In this document: one piece after another, positions 40,822 through 49,687 of the stretch | How positions within the stretch are numbered: the stretch's first letter is position 1 | How the letters are laid out: each line of letters starts with the position of its first letter | Source: Leptolyngbya sp. Heron Island J | Lineage (GTDB): Bacteria; Cyanobacteriota; Cyanobacteriia; Phormidesmidales; Phormidesmidaceae | Reading direction: 5' to 3' | Length of the DNA: 64,000 bases | Assembly: GCF_000482245.1 (NCBI RefSeq) | Contig: NZ_AWNH01000112.1 | Location: forward strand, 62,001-126,000 | Position numbers and translations under genes: made by a program | Notes under the pieces: model-generated | The model's database searches: none | Told to the model about the DNA's origin: nothing | The model's input: the letters and a program-made list of their open reading frames with translations, nothing else

Positions 40822-43644
40822 TTACCGGGCTACAGGGGTACCGTTGACTTTGGAATAAACAAGAGTTTGTACTTCATTTAGCAAATCCTGTCGATTAAAA
40901 TCAGCTTTTTGATACACCCGAATAACACCGTCCAAACGCTTCTGATCCTTAGCTGTTAGTGTCTTAGCAGTTACAATAATGATAGGGATGTTGCTCCAAT
41001 CAGGACTTTGACGCAGGATCTGGACAAATTCAAAGCCATCCATACCGGGCATCATCAGGTCTAGCACAATTAAGTCAGGTACAGTAGTTTTGAGATACTC
41101 TAGGGCTTGCTGTCCGTTAGCTGCAAGGACGACGGTCCAATCGTGCTGCTGTAAGAAACGCCCCATGATTTCTCTGGCATTGGCATCGTCCTCAACCACT
41201 AAAATTCTCGGGTTTGTTTGCTCAGGGAGTTGAGTGTCTAAAAGCTCAAGCAGATGCAGGTGATCGATAGGCTTCAGCATATAGTCAGTTACCCCTAGCT
41301 GATAGGCGCGATCGCGATCATCGGTCATTGACAGTAAAATCACAGGCACTTGAGATACTGTCGGTAGTGCCTTGAGTTTTTGTAAAACGCCCCAGCTATC
41401 CTGATCGGGTAGCATCATGTCCAGAATAATGGCATCAGGAAGCAGCTCATCGGCTAGTACAAGCCCCTGTTGGCCATCAACAGCACACACAACGTTGTAA
41501 CCAGCATCGGTCAGCCAGCTGTGTATGCTTTCACAAGCATCTGTATCATTATCAATCAAGAGGATTGTTTTTTCTGAAGTGCGACCTGATATTTCGTGGA
41601 CTGTCGAGATTGACTTCCGCTCAATGAGGCGGACCGGTGGGGCAAAGAAGGTTTCATCTGAGGGTCGATCTAGTTGAACAGCTTGGGGGATAGTCAGCGT
41701 AAATGTCGTGCCTTCGCCATAGACGCTGTCGACGGTGACATCACCTCCCATCATGGAAATAAACTGTTTTGTGATGGTCAGGCCTAAACCAGTACCCCCA
41801 TACTTTCTTGTTGTTGATGTATCTGCTTGGGTGAATGCCTGAAAAACTTTTCCCATTTGTTCAGATGTCATCCCAATTCCAGTATCGGTGACTGTAAATT
41901 GCAGATAATTTTCCTGATGCCCTTGAAGGCTACTCATCATCGTTGGCTGAACCGCCAGGGTGATTGTGCCATTTTCAGTAAATTTACAGGCATTGCTCAA
42001 CAGATTAATCAGACTCTGTCGGAGTTTAACTTGGTCTGCATGGAGAGACTCTATATGATCCGGACAGATTAAAGACAGCTGATTATTATTTTTCTGAGCC
42101 AGAGGTTGAATGGTGCCGATAATTTCATTCAATAGGGTCTTGATACAGATATCTTCTAAGAAGAGTTCCATACGACCTGCTTCAATTTTGGACAAGTCGA
42201 GTACTGAGTTGATCAGTCCTAGCAGATGTTTGCCTGCACCTTGAATTTTTTGTAAATCAGGGACAAAGTCATCTTCACCCAGGCTGGTGAAATCTTCTTC
42301 TAACATTTCGCTGTAGCCAATAATCGCATTGAGAGGTGTACGTAGTTCGTGGCTCATGTTAGCCAGAAACTCACTTTTAGACCGATTGGCATCTTCTGCC
42401 TTCACCCTTGCTGTTTCCGCTTCTTCCATAGCATCCGCCAGCTGGGTTGTGCGGTCTTTAACCCGACTATCGAGATCGCGATTCAGTTCGAGCAGTTGTT
42501 CTTCAGCTTGTTTGCGCTCTGTAAAGTCCTGTAAAAAGATAGACAAACCATCAAGACCTGGGTAGCCACGTACCATTAGCCAACGTTCAGTGGGCTCATA
42601 ATAGGTTTCAAAACTGACGACTTCTAAGTTAGTGGCTACAGCTTGGCGGTATTGTTCTGTAAAGCGTTTGCCAAGTGATTCGGGTAGAACCTTCCAAAAA
42701 TCTTGCCCTAACAGTCCTGGAAGATCACATTTAAGAATATCAGCCGCCTGAGCATTAACATAGGTGATTGACCAGGTGCGATCTACGGCAATAAACGCAT
42801 CGGTGATGCTTTCTAATACTCGAATTGTTTTCTGGCTAGATTGCTGTAGGCGATTGATGACCCAAAAGGCTACCATGCCAGAACTAGCAAATGCCAATAT
42901 GTAAATTAGATTACGATATAAAGTAATGCGTGCCTGCGTAGTTTGCTGAATATTATCAAACTGTTGTTCCAGGGCGCGAATATTATTGGTCAGTGGCAAA
43001 TCAAAAACTTGAGTAATGAGCGCATCTGCAGCTGGTTTATTCTCTAAAACTAGCTGCACTACTTGAGCGAGTTGGCGCTGTGTCGCTGCATTGGTATCAA
43101 GTTTGCCGCTAACGCGGTTCAGCTTTACTTTGATGTCATCAACGAGCTTTGTGTCACTGGTGACGGCATAGAGAGATAGATCATCAAGTAGGGCTTCAAT
43201 CTCCAGCCGCAGACTACCACTTAAGCCATTGAGCAAATTGGTTTCCTGTGCTAATGCTGTTCTTACCTCAGCATGATGTGTTTCGAGTTGTTCAATTAGT
43301 TGATGTTTCTCGGCTAATAGTTCAGCGTTAAATGCTAATTGTTTTTGTAAACTGCTGATATCTCTTTCTGATAGGGAAATAGGAATTTGTGCCGTCAGCT
43401 GAGCCTGTACCTTTTCAGCTTCTAGCAAAGCTGTGTTTAGGGTTTGGCCATTTTGTGAAATGGTATAGCGGATATTTTGTAACGCGAGTTGGGTGTCGGC
43501 TACATCAACAAGCTGATCTGAAATTAACGCGCTGTAACTTCGATACTGATCAAAATCGACAGTAACACTTTTGAGACCTAAGATAGTTAGGACTGAGAGT
43601 GTAGCGACAGCAGGTATACCCTTTAAGAAGTGCTTTCGTCTCAC
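40822..43644 (-). CDS. Hybrid histidine kinase 2, paralogue of kinase 1 (940 aa)
   Basis: Same architecture as kinase 1: membrane helix, all-helical periplasmic sensor, second membrane helix, PAS, HisKA (His432), HATPase_c, two receivers (from about 692 and 811). Transmitter and second receiver are highly similar between the two, while the sensor halves diverge, so they probably answer to different cues. In the first receiver the acidic pair reads DND rather than DDD, so one metal-binding Asp is replaced by Asn, though the phosphoacceptor Asp (LDMMLP) remains. GTG start at 43644 with AGGAG about 9 nt upstream. Both copies probably arose by tandem duplication. Confidence 0.93.
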   Translation of the reverse strand: MRRKHFLKGIPAVATLSVLTILGLKSVTVDFDQYRSYSALISDQLVDVADTQLALQNIRYTISQNGQTLNTALLEAEKVQAQLTAQIPISLSERDISSLQKQLAFNAELLAEKHQLIEQLETHHAEVRTALAQETNLLNGLSGSLRLEIEALLDDLSLYAVTSDTKLVDDIKVKLNRVSGKLDTNAATQRQLAQVVQLVLENKPAADALITQVFDLPLTNNIRALEQQFDNIQQTTQARITLYRNLIYILAFASSGMVAFWVINRLQQSSQKTIRVLESITDAFIAVDRTWSITYVNAQAADILKCDLPGLLGQDFWKVLPESLGKRFTEQYRQAVATNLEVVSFETYYEPTERWLMVRGYPGLDGLSIFLQDFTERKQAEEQLLELNRDLDSRVKDRTTQLADAMEEAETARVKAEDANRSKSEFLANMSHELRTPLNAIIGYSEMLEEDFTSLGEDDFVPDLQKIQGAGKHLLGLINSVLDLSKIEAGRMELFLEDICIKTLLNEIIGTIQPLAQKNNNQLSLICPDHIESLHADQVKLRQSLINLLSNACKFTENGTITLAVQPTMMSSLQGHQENYLQFTVTDTGIGMTSEQMGKVFQAFTQADTSTTRKYGGTGLGLTITKQFISMMGGDVTVDSVYGEGTTFTLTIPQAVQLDRPSDETFFAPPVRLIERKSISTVHEISGRTSEKTILLIDNDTDACESIHSWLTDAGYNVVCAVDGQQGLVLADELLPDAIILDMMLPDQDSWGVLQKLKALPTVSQVPVILLSMTDDRDRAYQLGVTDYMLKPIDHLHLLELLDTQLPEQTNPRILVVEDDANAREIMGRFLQQHDWTVVLAANGQQALEYLKTTVPDLIVLDLMMPGMDGFEFVQILRQSPDWSNIPIIIVTAKTLTAKDQKRLDGVIRVYQKADFNRQDLLNEVQTLVYSKVNGTPVAR

Positions 43645-44098
43645 CTCAGATTTCTCCTAAAAATCCAAATAAAATGTTCTGACTTATTTTTGAGATCTGA
43701 ATGCGCAACGCGAATCATGCTGACGGCCGTTCTGCTTTAATCTGTACGGTGACAGTTAGATTCTGGATATCAAGAGAGTATGGATCCATATCTCTCATCT
43801 CTTGACTAATATTTATGTATTATTAATTGATAATGACCTCAGTATCTGAATAGTTGTACTATCAAAAAGTTAGACGTCAGAATACCTTGTAAAAAAAGCA
43901 CATCCCGATGGAACTTTAACAGTTAACCAAACTATGACTCGTGGGGAGTTCAGCATTTTAACCGAGAGTAAATCCGTAGCTATGAACAGTCTAAAGTTTG
44001 GCGATCGCATCCTGATAAGTTTTAGATATTACAGACAGTAGGCGATCAGGCATTGTTCCAGGGGATGTGCATTGGGGGGGTACGATCTCTCGGATAGG
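43645..44098. other. Intergenic region upstream of hybrid kinase 2 (454 bp)
   Basis: Noncoding. It carries an imperfect inverted repeat centred on GGATCC (about 43774-43796), a HIP1 site (about 44001) and the kinase 2 ribosome-binding site. The inverted repeat lies about 140 bp before the start codon and could be an operator. The 3' end of the DAHP synthase gene borders it; no clear terminator is seen. Confidence 0.4.
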
Positions 44099-44968
44099 CT
44101 AGGACACCAGATTTAAGGAATGGTGTGGTCTAACGTTGCGACCGACAGCCTCCGCTATGGGAATTAAGCTGTCTATGAGCGCGGCCATCGCTTCAAGGCT
44201 AATGGTCTGACGAGCATCGCTCACTGATTTATCAGGATCTGGATGGCACTCGATGATGAGACCGTCGGCTCCAGCTGCGATCGCAGCCCGAGCCAATGGT
44301 GCAACCAATTCTCGCTTACCTGAGGCATGGCTGGGATCAACCAGGACAGGTAGATGAGTAATTTGCTTAAGGGCCACCACAGCGCCAATATCAAGTACGT
44401 TGCGGGTGTAACTATCAAAGCTCCGAATCCCACGCTCGCAAAGAATAACATTGGGATTGCCATGGCTAGCAATATATTCTGCTGCCATTACAAACTCGCT
44501 CACTGTTGCCGCTAAGCCTCGCTTGAGCAAAATAGGCTGATTTACCTCACCCAGGGCCTTGAGTAAATCAAAGTTTTGCATATTACGGCTGCCGACCTGG
44601 AGAACATCGGCATGGGGAACCAACTTTTCAATTTGATGGATCGCCATGACTTCAGTGATCACCGGCAAGGCGTAGCGTTGGCGGATGGCAGAGAGAATAT
44701 CTAAGCCAACCTCTCCGAGGCCTTGAAATGCGTAGGGTGAGGTGCGAGGTTTGTAAATGCCACCACGTACGCCCTGGATCGGGAGTTTGGCCTGGGCAAT
44801 AGCTTCCATCTGGGCCATGCTCTCGATCGAACAGGGGCCGCCGATAATAAACAGGTCTTTGCCACCCACAGTACGATTGGCTCCGTACGGTCCAGTCAGG
44901 TCAGGCGCGATCTCAATTTCACTAATGTGTTCCGTATGACCCTTGGCAACAAGTTTGGCGTCCTTCAT
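44099..44968 (-). CDS. aroF: 3-deoxy-7-phosphoheptulonate (DAHP) synthase, KDO8P-synthase-like type (289 aa)
   Basis: Condenses phosphoenolpyruvate and erythrose-4-phosphate, the first committed step to Phe, Tyr and Trp. It is a single TIM barrel with [46 protein letters not shown] and [16 protein letters not shown]. No ACT or chorismate-mutase domain is fused, so visible regulation is at the RNA level. The ATG at 44968 (MKDAKLV) is chosen. The frame stays open further upstream, but that part runs through a terminator hairpin and U-tract and codes for an implausible leucine run. Two attenuator-like leaders precede it. Confidence 0.95.
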   Translation of the reverse strand: MKDAKLVAKGHTEHISEIEIAPDLTGPYGANRTVGGKDLFIIGGPCSIESMAQMEAIAQAKLPIQGVRGGIYKPRTSPYAFQGLGEVGLDILSAIRQRYALPVITEVMAIHQIEKLVPHADVLQVGSRNMQNFDLLKALGEVNQPILLKRGLAATVSEFVMAAEYIASHGNPNVILCERGIRSFDSYTRNVLDIGAVVALKQITHLPVLVDPSHASGKRELVAPLARAAIAAGADGLIIECHPDPDKSVSDARQTISLEAMAALIDSLIPIAEAVGRNVRPHHSLNLVS

Positions 44969-44993
44969 GGTTTTAGGAAGTAGTAGTAACAGC

Positions 44994-45032
44994 AAAAAAA
45001 CAAAAAGCCCGTAGCCTTGGTGGGCTCCGGGC
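44994..45032 (-). terminator. Attenuator 2 terminator, upstream of aroF
   Basis: In minus-strand reading, GCCCGGAGCC (45032-45023) pairs with GGCTACGGGC (45016-45007) around a 6-nt loop, with one mismatch. TTTTTGTTTTTTT follows directly. This strong intrinsic terminator lies only about 25 nt before the aroF start codon, where a terminator makes sense only as an attenuator. Confidence 0.9.
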
Positions 45033-45067
45033 AAGTCAATACAGCAAAGCAATCGCTACCTACCCGG
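45027..45067 (-). promoter_or_regulatory. aroF: Attenuator 2 antiterminator pairing
   Basis: CCGGGTAGGT (45067-45058, the last codons and stop of leader peptide 2) can pair over 10 bp, with two G-U pairs, with ACTTGCCCGG (45036-45027). This overlaps the terminator's 5' arm by 6 nt, so the two structures exclude each other. A ribosome at the leader stop codon would cover the first strand and allow termination. One stalled at the Phe codons, 10-30 nt upstream, would leave it free. Confidence 0.8.
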
Positions 45068-45115
45068 TGGTGGCGTAAAAAAGAAAAAGGTAAATTGCCA
45101 GCTGTAATGCATCAT
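45056..45115 (-). CDS. Phe-rich attenuator leader peptide 2 (19 aa)
   Basis: The frame reads MMHYSWQFTFFFFTPPPGR and then stops: five Phe, one Tyr and one Trp, with four Phe codons in a row. It lies about 90 nt before aroF and ends inside the antiterminator strand. This matches the layout of known Phe leader peptides such as that of E. coli pheA. No good ribosome-binding site is visible, which is common in cyanobacteria. Translation is inferred from composition and the RNA architecture. Confidence 0.82.
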   Translation of the reverse strand: MMHYSWQFTFFFFTPPPGR

Positions 45116-45146
45116 GGTAGTTAAAACAAAACCGGGAATTGGGGAA

Positions 45147-45180
45147 TAAAACAAAACCGCAGAGTGTAAGCTCTGCGGTT
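45147..45180 (-). terminator. Attenuator 1 terminator (or ridA terminator)
   Basis: A perfect 10-bp stem AACCGCAGAG (45180-45171) with CTCTGCGGTT (45164-45155) encloses a 6-nt loop and is followed by TTGTTTTATT in minus-strand reading. It could simply end ridA mRNA. Its 4-nt overlap with the antiterminator and the aromatic leader ORF just upstream argue for attenuation. Confidence 0.85.
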
Positions 45181-45224
45181 CACCAGCGGCCCATGCTAAC
45201 GCTAGGGTTCATCGCTGGTGAACC
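45177..45224 (-). promoter_or_regulatory. aroF: Attenuator 1 antiterminator pairing
   Basis: GGTTCACCAGCG (45224-45213, inside the last codons of leader peptide 1) is a perfect 12-bp complement of CGCTGGTGAACC (45188-45177). The latter shares AACC with the terminator's 5' arm. A third segment, TGAACC at 45211-45206, can also pair with GGTTCA at 45224-45219. It could act as the competing hairpin that forms when no ribosome is present. Confidence 0.78.
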
Positions 45225-45259
45225 TGACTAAACCAAAAGTAGAAAAACTGGTACGGCAT
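45209..45259 (-). CDS. Aromatic-rich attenuator leader peptide 1 (16 aa)
   Basis: The frame reads MPYQFFYFWFSQVHQR and then stops: four Phe, two Tyr and one Trp among 16 residues, six of them in one uninterrupted run. It overlaps the 5' strand of the 12-bp antiterminator, with the aromatic codons 6-25 nt upstream of that strand, the spacing needed for stalled-ribosome control. It has no visible Shine-Dalgarno sequence. Confidence 0.8.
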   Translation of the reverse strand: MPYQFFYFWFSQVHQR

Positions 45260-45299
45260 GGGTTAAAAGTTTGTGAGCTAATACTGCTCGAATACTTGT

Positions 45300-45328
45300 A
45301 CGTTAACGCGCCAAGTTTAAACCGTCAA
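45300..45328 (-). promoter_or_regulatory. Possible promoter of the aroF leader
   Basis: TTGACG (45328-45323) is separated by 17 nt from TAACGT (45305-45300). The -35 is good and the -10 is poor. Transcription would start near 45293 and run through both attenuators. Read-through from ridA, which ends at 45338, is an alternative. Confidence 0.35.
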
Positions 45329-45337
45329 CTATTCTAA

Positions 45338-45727
45338 TTAAACAACTGCGATACACTCAATTTCCACCAAGACATCTTTGGGCAATCGGGCTACCTCAAC
45401 ACAGGCTCTAGCCGGAGCTGTTGCTTCATCAAAGTAGGTGGCATAGACACCGTTCATGGTGCCAAAGTCATTCATATCCTTTAAGAACACAGATGTTTTA
45501 ACCACATCAGCCATGGTGGCTCCAGCTGCCGTCAACACAGCCGTGAGATTATCTAGACACTGCTTAGTCTGGGCCGCCACATCCCCTTCACCCACCAAGG
45601 TGCCACTGGCCGGATCGAGGGCTACCTGCCCTGAGGCAAACACCATTTCCCCGGTGGCCACAATCGCTTGATTGTAAGGACCCACGGGAGCAGGAGCTTG
45701 ATCAGTTTGAATAATTCGACGAGCCAT
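45338..45727 (-). CDS. ridA: RidA family enamine/imine deaminase (129 aa)
   Basis: Hydrolyses reactive 2-aminoacrylate and other enamine/imine intermediates released by PLP enzymes, protecting the cell and branched-chain amino-acid synthesis. The family pattern is clear: APAPVGPYNQAI, FASGQVALDP, the substrate-carboxylate Arg in PARACVEVARLPKDVLVEIECIAV, and standard length. Small trimeric cytosolic protein. The ATG at 45727 is in the expected place. It lies directly upstream of the aroF attenuators on the same strand; a functional link through aromatic aminotransferase chemistry is possible but unproven. Confidence 0.95.
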   Translation of the reverse strand: MARRIIQTDQAPAPVGPYNQAIVATGEMVFASGQVALDPASGTLVGEGDVAAQTKQCLDNLTAVLTAAGATMADVVKTSVFLKDMNDFGTMNGVYATYFDEATAPARACVEVARLPKDVLVEIECIAVV

Positions 45728-45899
45728 AGCCTCACCTTAGATAACTAGCCTGAGTATTTTACCCGAAGGGTACAAACTCCATGGAGCCATTCGAAACAGC
45801 ACCAGTCCTCACTAGTCTGAGGGCCAACAGTCTGAGAGCTAATACTATGGGTGGTACGCTAAAGCACGCACGATAAAACCTGCTTTTCTAAGTAAAACC

Positions 45900-46391
45900 A
45901 TGGCTGACTTAAACCGTGTTACTGAGCTTTACCAGGAATTCCCTGATAACTTTCGCAGTATTATCTTGAGCACCGTTAGTGCCGATGGGATTCCCCAAGC
46001 CAGCTATGCCCCGTTTTTGATCGACCCGGATAAAACCTTATACATATACGTCAGTGGGTTATCCACCCACACTACAAACCTTAAACAAACCAGTCGGGCC
46101 AGCATTCTTTTTATTGAAGACGAAGCCAAAGCCAATGAGATTTTTGCTCGACGTCGACTTACCTATGATTGCACAGCCAATGCTTTACCCCGCGACACCC
46201 CGCAGTGGCAGCAGCTGATTGATCGGTTTGAGCAGCGGTTTGGTCAAGTGATCGGGTTAATGAAAGGACTGCCGGATTTTCAAGTTTTTCAACTACAGCC
46301 CCAATCAGGGCAGTTTGTCATCGGGTTTGGTGCTGCGTATCGAGTGGATACTGACGATTTAAATCGTTTACTGCCCAGACGTCAGAGTTAA
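45900..46391 (+). CDS. HugZ-like pyridoxamine-phosphate-oxidase-fold protein (163 aa)
   Basis: Split-barrel flavin/heme-binding fold of the HugZ/PNPOx-like group: TVSADGIPQASYAPFLIDPDKTLYIYVSGLSTHTTNL, RASILFIEDE, FARRRLTYDC, and the ending GQFVIGFGAAYRVD. HugZ proteins bind and degrade heme for iron use in other bacteria. The activity of cyanobacterial members is unsettled. The gene converges on the TetR gene, and their stop codons overlap by 3 nt within TTAA. Confidence 0.88.
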   Translation: MADLNRVTELYQEFPDNFRSIILSTVSADGIPQASYAPFLIDPDKTLYIYVSGLSTHTTNLKQTSRASILFIEDEAKANEIFARRRLTYDCTANALPRDTPQWQQLIDRFEQRFGQVIGLMKGLPDFQVFQLQPQSGQFVIGFGAAYRVDTDDLNRLLPRRQS

Positions 46392-47008
46392 GCCTCAGGA
46401 TTGGCTAACACTCCATTGAGAAAAATATCGGCCAAGGTCTCTGCCAACTCTTTCATGTCCTGAGGAGAGTTGGCTTCATCAGCCAGTGTCACCTGGCTAA
46501 ACCCGGCAATGGTGAACATGCCTAGAAAGATCCGTGCAACCACTCTGGGGTTCATGGGACGATAGGTACCTCGATCCATAGCGGTTTGAAAAAATGCTTC
46601 AGCCACGTCGGTCATTTTGGCAATAACTTCAGCCTGTACCCGCTCTCGGAGTTCTGGATGAAACTGTGCTTCCATAAAACAGACCCGCAGCATGTCGGTG
46701 TTAGCCGACAGATTTAACATACGTTTACGCATGACCTTGGCAATGGCCTTGTAGTTGGCCATTTCACTCAGTTCAGTGAGTAAGTCAGTGAGTAATTCTA
46801 CCCATCCACGAGTGGCAACCTCAATTAAAATTGCCTTTTTATTTTCAAAATGTCGAAATAGCGTTCCTTCTGCCACACCTGCCGCCTGAGCTAGATCGCG
46901 AGTGGTGGTACCCCCGTAACCATGACGGGCAAAAAGCCGCTGGGCTGCCCCGAGAATTTTCTCTTGAGTATCATCTTGGGACAGCGTCGACGGTTTAGCA
47001 AATTGCAT
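46388..47008 (-). CDS. TetR/AcrR family transcriptional regulator (206 aa)
   Basis: The N-terminal helix-turn-helix of the family is clear: ILGAAQRLFARHGYGGTTTRDLAQAAGVAEGTLFRHFENK. The C-terminal ligand-binding half is mostly helical. I chose the ATG at 47008 (MQFAKPSTL); further possible starts are ATG at 47023 and TTG at 47071. The gene lies 189 bp downstream of pfkA on the same strand, with no terminator obvious between them. Target and inducer are unknown. Confidence 0.9.
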   Translation of the reverse strand: MQFAKPSTLSQDDTQEKILGAAQRLFARHGYGGTTTRDLAQAAGVAEGTLFRHFENKKAILIEVATRGWVELLTDLLTELSEMANYKAIAKVMRKRMLNLSANTDMLRVCFMEAQFHPELRERVQAEVIAKMTDVAEAFFQTAMDRGTYRPMNPRVVARIFLGMFTIAGFSQVTLADEANSPQDMKELAETLADIFLNGVLANPEA

Positions 47009-47197
47009 ACAATAATGCACCATCAAGTGCGGCTGGGTAGAAACGGATATTGCTGATCGCGTAGCAATCAATAGTCACCAATGATAGCCATAGGGGGATT
47101 GCCTATGCCTTGGGGTTATTGTCTATCGTGAGCTGCGCGATCATCTCTTTGGTTAACAGAAGCTTACATTTGGGCAATGGTTGTACACTGCAAATGT

Positions 47198-48340
47198 CTA
47201 AGCTGGCAGGCTGACAATGGGCGTCTTACAGCGAATATGGCTATCGACTTCATAGTAAGCAGTATCACCCAGGCAAATCCCCATGCCCCGGGCGGTTTTT
47301 ACCAGTGTATCTTGAGGATTGACTGCTCGGTATTCAGCAATCGCTTCGGTAATGGGCACATGCACTACCTGGCGATTTTTCCAGCTCACCATATGGTCAT
47401 ACTTTTTGGCGGCAATCAGGTCTACTGCTTCTACACCAAAGGCGGTGGCCAGTACCCGATCTAGTGGTGAAGGGGTTCCCCCTCGCTGCACATGCCCCAG
47501 CGCAGTCACTCGCGTCTCTGCGCCGATGGTTTCGGTAATTTGTTCTGCCAGGTATTCACCGATGCCCCCCAGCCGACACTGTCCCAGGCGATTGGTTTGG
47601 GTGACCTTTTCCCCTGCCTCAGTACAGACTGCTTCCGCGACAATAATAGTGGCGAAATTGCGTTTTAACCCTTTGATTGTTTGGCAAATTTTGTCGATGG
47701 TGTAGGGAATCTCAGGAATGAGAACAATATCGGCCCCACCGGCAATGCCGGCATTCAGGGCAATATGGCCGGCATCACGTCCCATGACCTCTAGAATCAT
47801 TACTCGAGAATGGCTGGCGGCTGTAAAGTGCAAGCGATCTAAGGCCTCGGTGGCAATATTGACGGCGGTGTCAAACCCGATGGAGCGCTCTGTGGAGCCC
47901 AAGTCGTTATCAATGGTTTTGGGAATACCCACCAGGTTTAGCCCGCCTTGCTGGGCTAGGCGGCGTAGGATAGCCATGCTGCCGTCACCGCCAATGCCAA
48001 TCAGGGCATCCAGACCTAACAGATGATAGCCATCAATGATGTCCTGGGAGCGATCGCACGTAGTGCCATCAGATAATGGAAAATCAAACGGATTTCCTTT
48101 GTTGGTGGTACCCAGTACAGTTCCCCCGGCCAACAGTAAATTGTGGGTGCTAGATACATCAAACTCTACATATTCAGGTGGACGGGCCATGAGGCCATGG
48201 GTGGCACGAGAAATTCCTAATACCTCCCAGCCATAGCTGTCGGCTCGATGAACAACAGCTCGCAGGGCAGCATTGAGCCCGGCACAGTCGCCACCACTTG
48301 TAAGTAGACCAATTCTTTTAGTGTCCTGATGCTGTCCCAT
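47198..48340 (-). CDS. pfkA: 6-phosphofructokinase (380 aa)
   Basis: Phosphorylates fructose-6-phosphate in glycolysis. Motifs are LLTSGGDCAGLNA, the nucleotide loop GIGGDGSMA, catalytic PKTIDND, MGRDAGHIALNAG and HVQRGGTPSPLDR. The GGDGS loop is the ATP-type form, while PKTIDND (Lys rather than Gly) is more typical of PPi-dependent enzymes. This mixed signature is known in cyanobacterial and actinobacterial ATP enzymes, so ATP is the likely donor. The ATG at 48340 (MGQHQDTKRIG) is preferred; ATG at 48358 or TTG at 48361 are possible. Confidence 0.94.
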   Translation of the reverse strand: MGQHQDTKRIGLLTSGGDCAGLNAALRAVVHRADSYGWEVLGISRATHGLMARPPEYVEFDVSSTHNLLLAGGTVLGTTNKGNPFDFPLSDGTTCDRSQDIIDGYHLLGLDALIGIGGDGSMAILRRLAQQGGLNLVGIPKTIDNDLGSTERSIGFDTAVNIATEALDRLHFTAASHSRVMILEVMGRDAGHIALNAGIAGGADIVLIPEIPYTIDKICQTIKGLKRNFATIIVAEAVCTEAGEKVTQTNRLGQCRLGGIGEYLAEQITETIGAETRVTALGHVQRGGTPSPLDRVLATAFGVEAVDLIAAKKYDHMVSWKNRQVVHVPITEAIAEYRAVNPQDTLVKTARGMGICLGDTAYYEVDSHIRCKTPIVSLPA

Positions 48341-48361
48341 GATATTCACGTTAGCCATCAA

Positions 48362-48869
48362 AGTTGCGATTTTAAAAACCTACAGCGTTTGCGCTGTCAT
48401 GACGTGGAACAAACTAATATTCTGAAAAATTATTGATAGGAAGATAAAAACCGCAACATTGTTTGTATAGGTTCGTTGCAGTTTTTATGACTATATCAAG
48501 GGAGCAAGGAGTCTTGATGTTCTAAACAACAAACAAGACGACGAAACTGTTGAGACAAACCACAAACTACGGTGAAACTACTGATGACATGCCCAGGGTT
48601 TATGGGTAATTGATTGACCTTTATTAGAGCTTGTTAATCCACCATCAACCCAGCTTAATAAAGCTAAAGCAACAATATTGTTTTAGTAAATGCCCGCCTC
48701 TCAATCCGACGTTTATGGTTTGGGAAGATATAGTCGGCGTAACAGCAAAGCAACGATACACGCATCCAAAAGGACGTGTTGATTTGTACGGATATTGGGT
48801 CATCTTCCGGTTAGGTTAACTAACCCTTGTTAAGAACAATAAGGTTAAGTTTTTTTTCTTTGCAATACG
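48362..48869. promoter_or_regulatory. Divergent intergenic region, pfkA and PEP-CTERM gene
   Basis: About 500 bp with no convincing ORF, carrying promoters for both genes. It contains a hairpin (48446-48457 with 48475-48486, AAAAACCGCAAC against GTTGCAGTTTTT, one mismatch). Read in the minus direction this ends in GGTTTTT and would lie in the pfkA leader; read in the plus direction it ends in AGTTTTT. A terminator between divergent genes hints at a small transcript or leader control. Confidence 0.45.
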
Positions 48870-49679
48870 ATGGCACAGGCCATTCTAAAGACTGTTTTTG
48901 GAGCACTGGCGACATCTATAGCTGTTGTTAGCACAACAGCTCAAATGGCAAGTGCTCAGGGATTTACCGGTAGCTTTGCCGTTGACCAGTGGGATCTGTT
49001 TAATAGTCGCCCAGCGTTCACTGGGATAGACAATTCACGGATTGGTATTGAGGGGACTGATGATGGTAGCATTCGCCCTGTTCTGGATGGGGGAACTCCT
49101 TTAGCTCCTTTTAATGGGTCGGTTGATTTCACCGATGCACCAGACTCGCTGACCTTGTTGGGTAGCGATCAAGCTAGTATCCTCAACGAGTTTGGGCATA
49201 CCTGTGGTACGGCCCCGAGTAGTGTTCTGTTTGTTTGTGACTTGAGCATTACTACGTTGTTTATCACAGTGTCCGAACCAACATACATCTCGTTTAGTTG
49301 GGACTATAGTACTCCTGATCTGCCAATCTTTGACCCCTTTGGCTTCGTGGTGAGTGATTTTTCCCCCACTGATTCACGTGCTAACGGTGTTTTTAAGACT
49401 CTGAGCGATCCAGCAGGGGGCGCTACGCAATCAGGCTCAGTGGGGATGTTTGACCTGATGGTTAAGGCGAATCAAGTCTTTGGCCTACAAATCGGGACAG
49501 ACAATCGCAACGGTCGTGCTCAGGTGACGATTAGGGATTTTCAGGCTAGACCCATCATTTCAGAGCCTGATGAGGTTGATCCGACTCCCGTACCAGAACC
49601 GACATCCGGAGTTGCGATCGCAGTGCTAGCGGGGCTTGGTCTTAGTTTAAACGCTAAGTCTCGTTCAGGAAAACAATAA
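48870..49679 (+). CDS. PEP-CTERM sorting-signal protein (269 aa)
   Basis: Signal peptide (about 1-29, ending ASAQ). A beta-rich mature region of unknown fold follows. The C-terminus has the exosortase sorting signal: VPEPTSG, a hydrophobic helix (VAIAVLAGLGLSL), and a basic end (KSRSGKQ). Such proteins are processed by exosortase and delivered to the outer surface or extracellular matrix. No exosortase is encoded in this window. The last codon is 8 bp from the convergent ABC ATPase gene. Confidence 0.85.
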   Translation: MAQAILKTVFGALATSIAVVSTTAQMASAQGFTGSFAVDQWDLFNSRPAFTGIDNSRIGIEGTDDGSIRPVLDGGTPLAPFNGSVDFTDAPDSLTLLGSDQASILNEFGHTCGTAPSSVLFVCDLSITTLFITVSEPTYISFSWDYSTPDLPIFDPFGFVVSDFSPTDSRANGVFKTLSDPAGGATQSGSVGMFDLMVKANQVFGLQIGTDNRNGRAQVTIRDFQARPIISEPDEVDPTPVPEPTSGVAIAVLAGLGLSLNAKSRSGKQ

Positions 49680-49687
49680 ATAGTTTT

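Noticed and set aside
44969-45052. N-terminal extension of the DAHP synthase frame
   Set aside because: It would translate the terminator and U-tract (a leucine run); the family start matches ATG at 44968.
48631-48819. 62-codon plus-strand frame upstream of the PEP-CTERM gene
   Set aside because: No ribosome-binding site, no recognisable protein pattern, and it lies in a promoter region.
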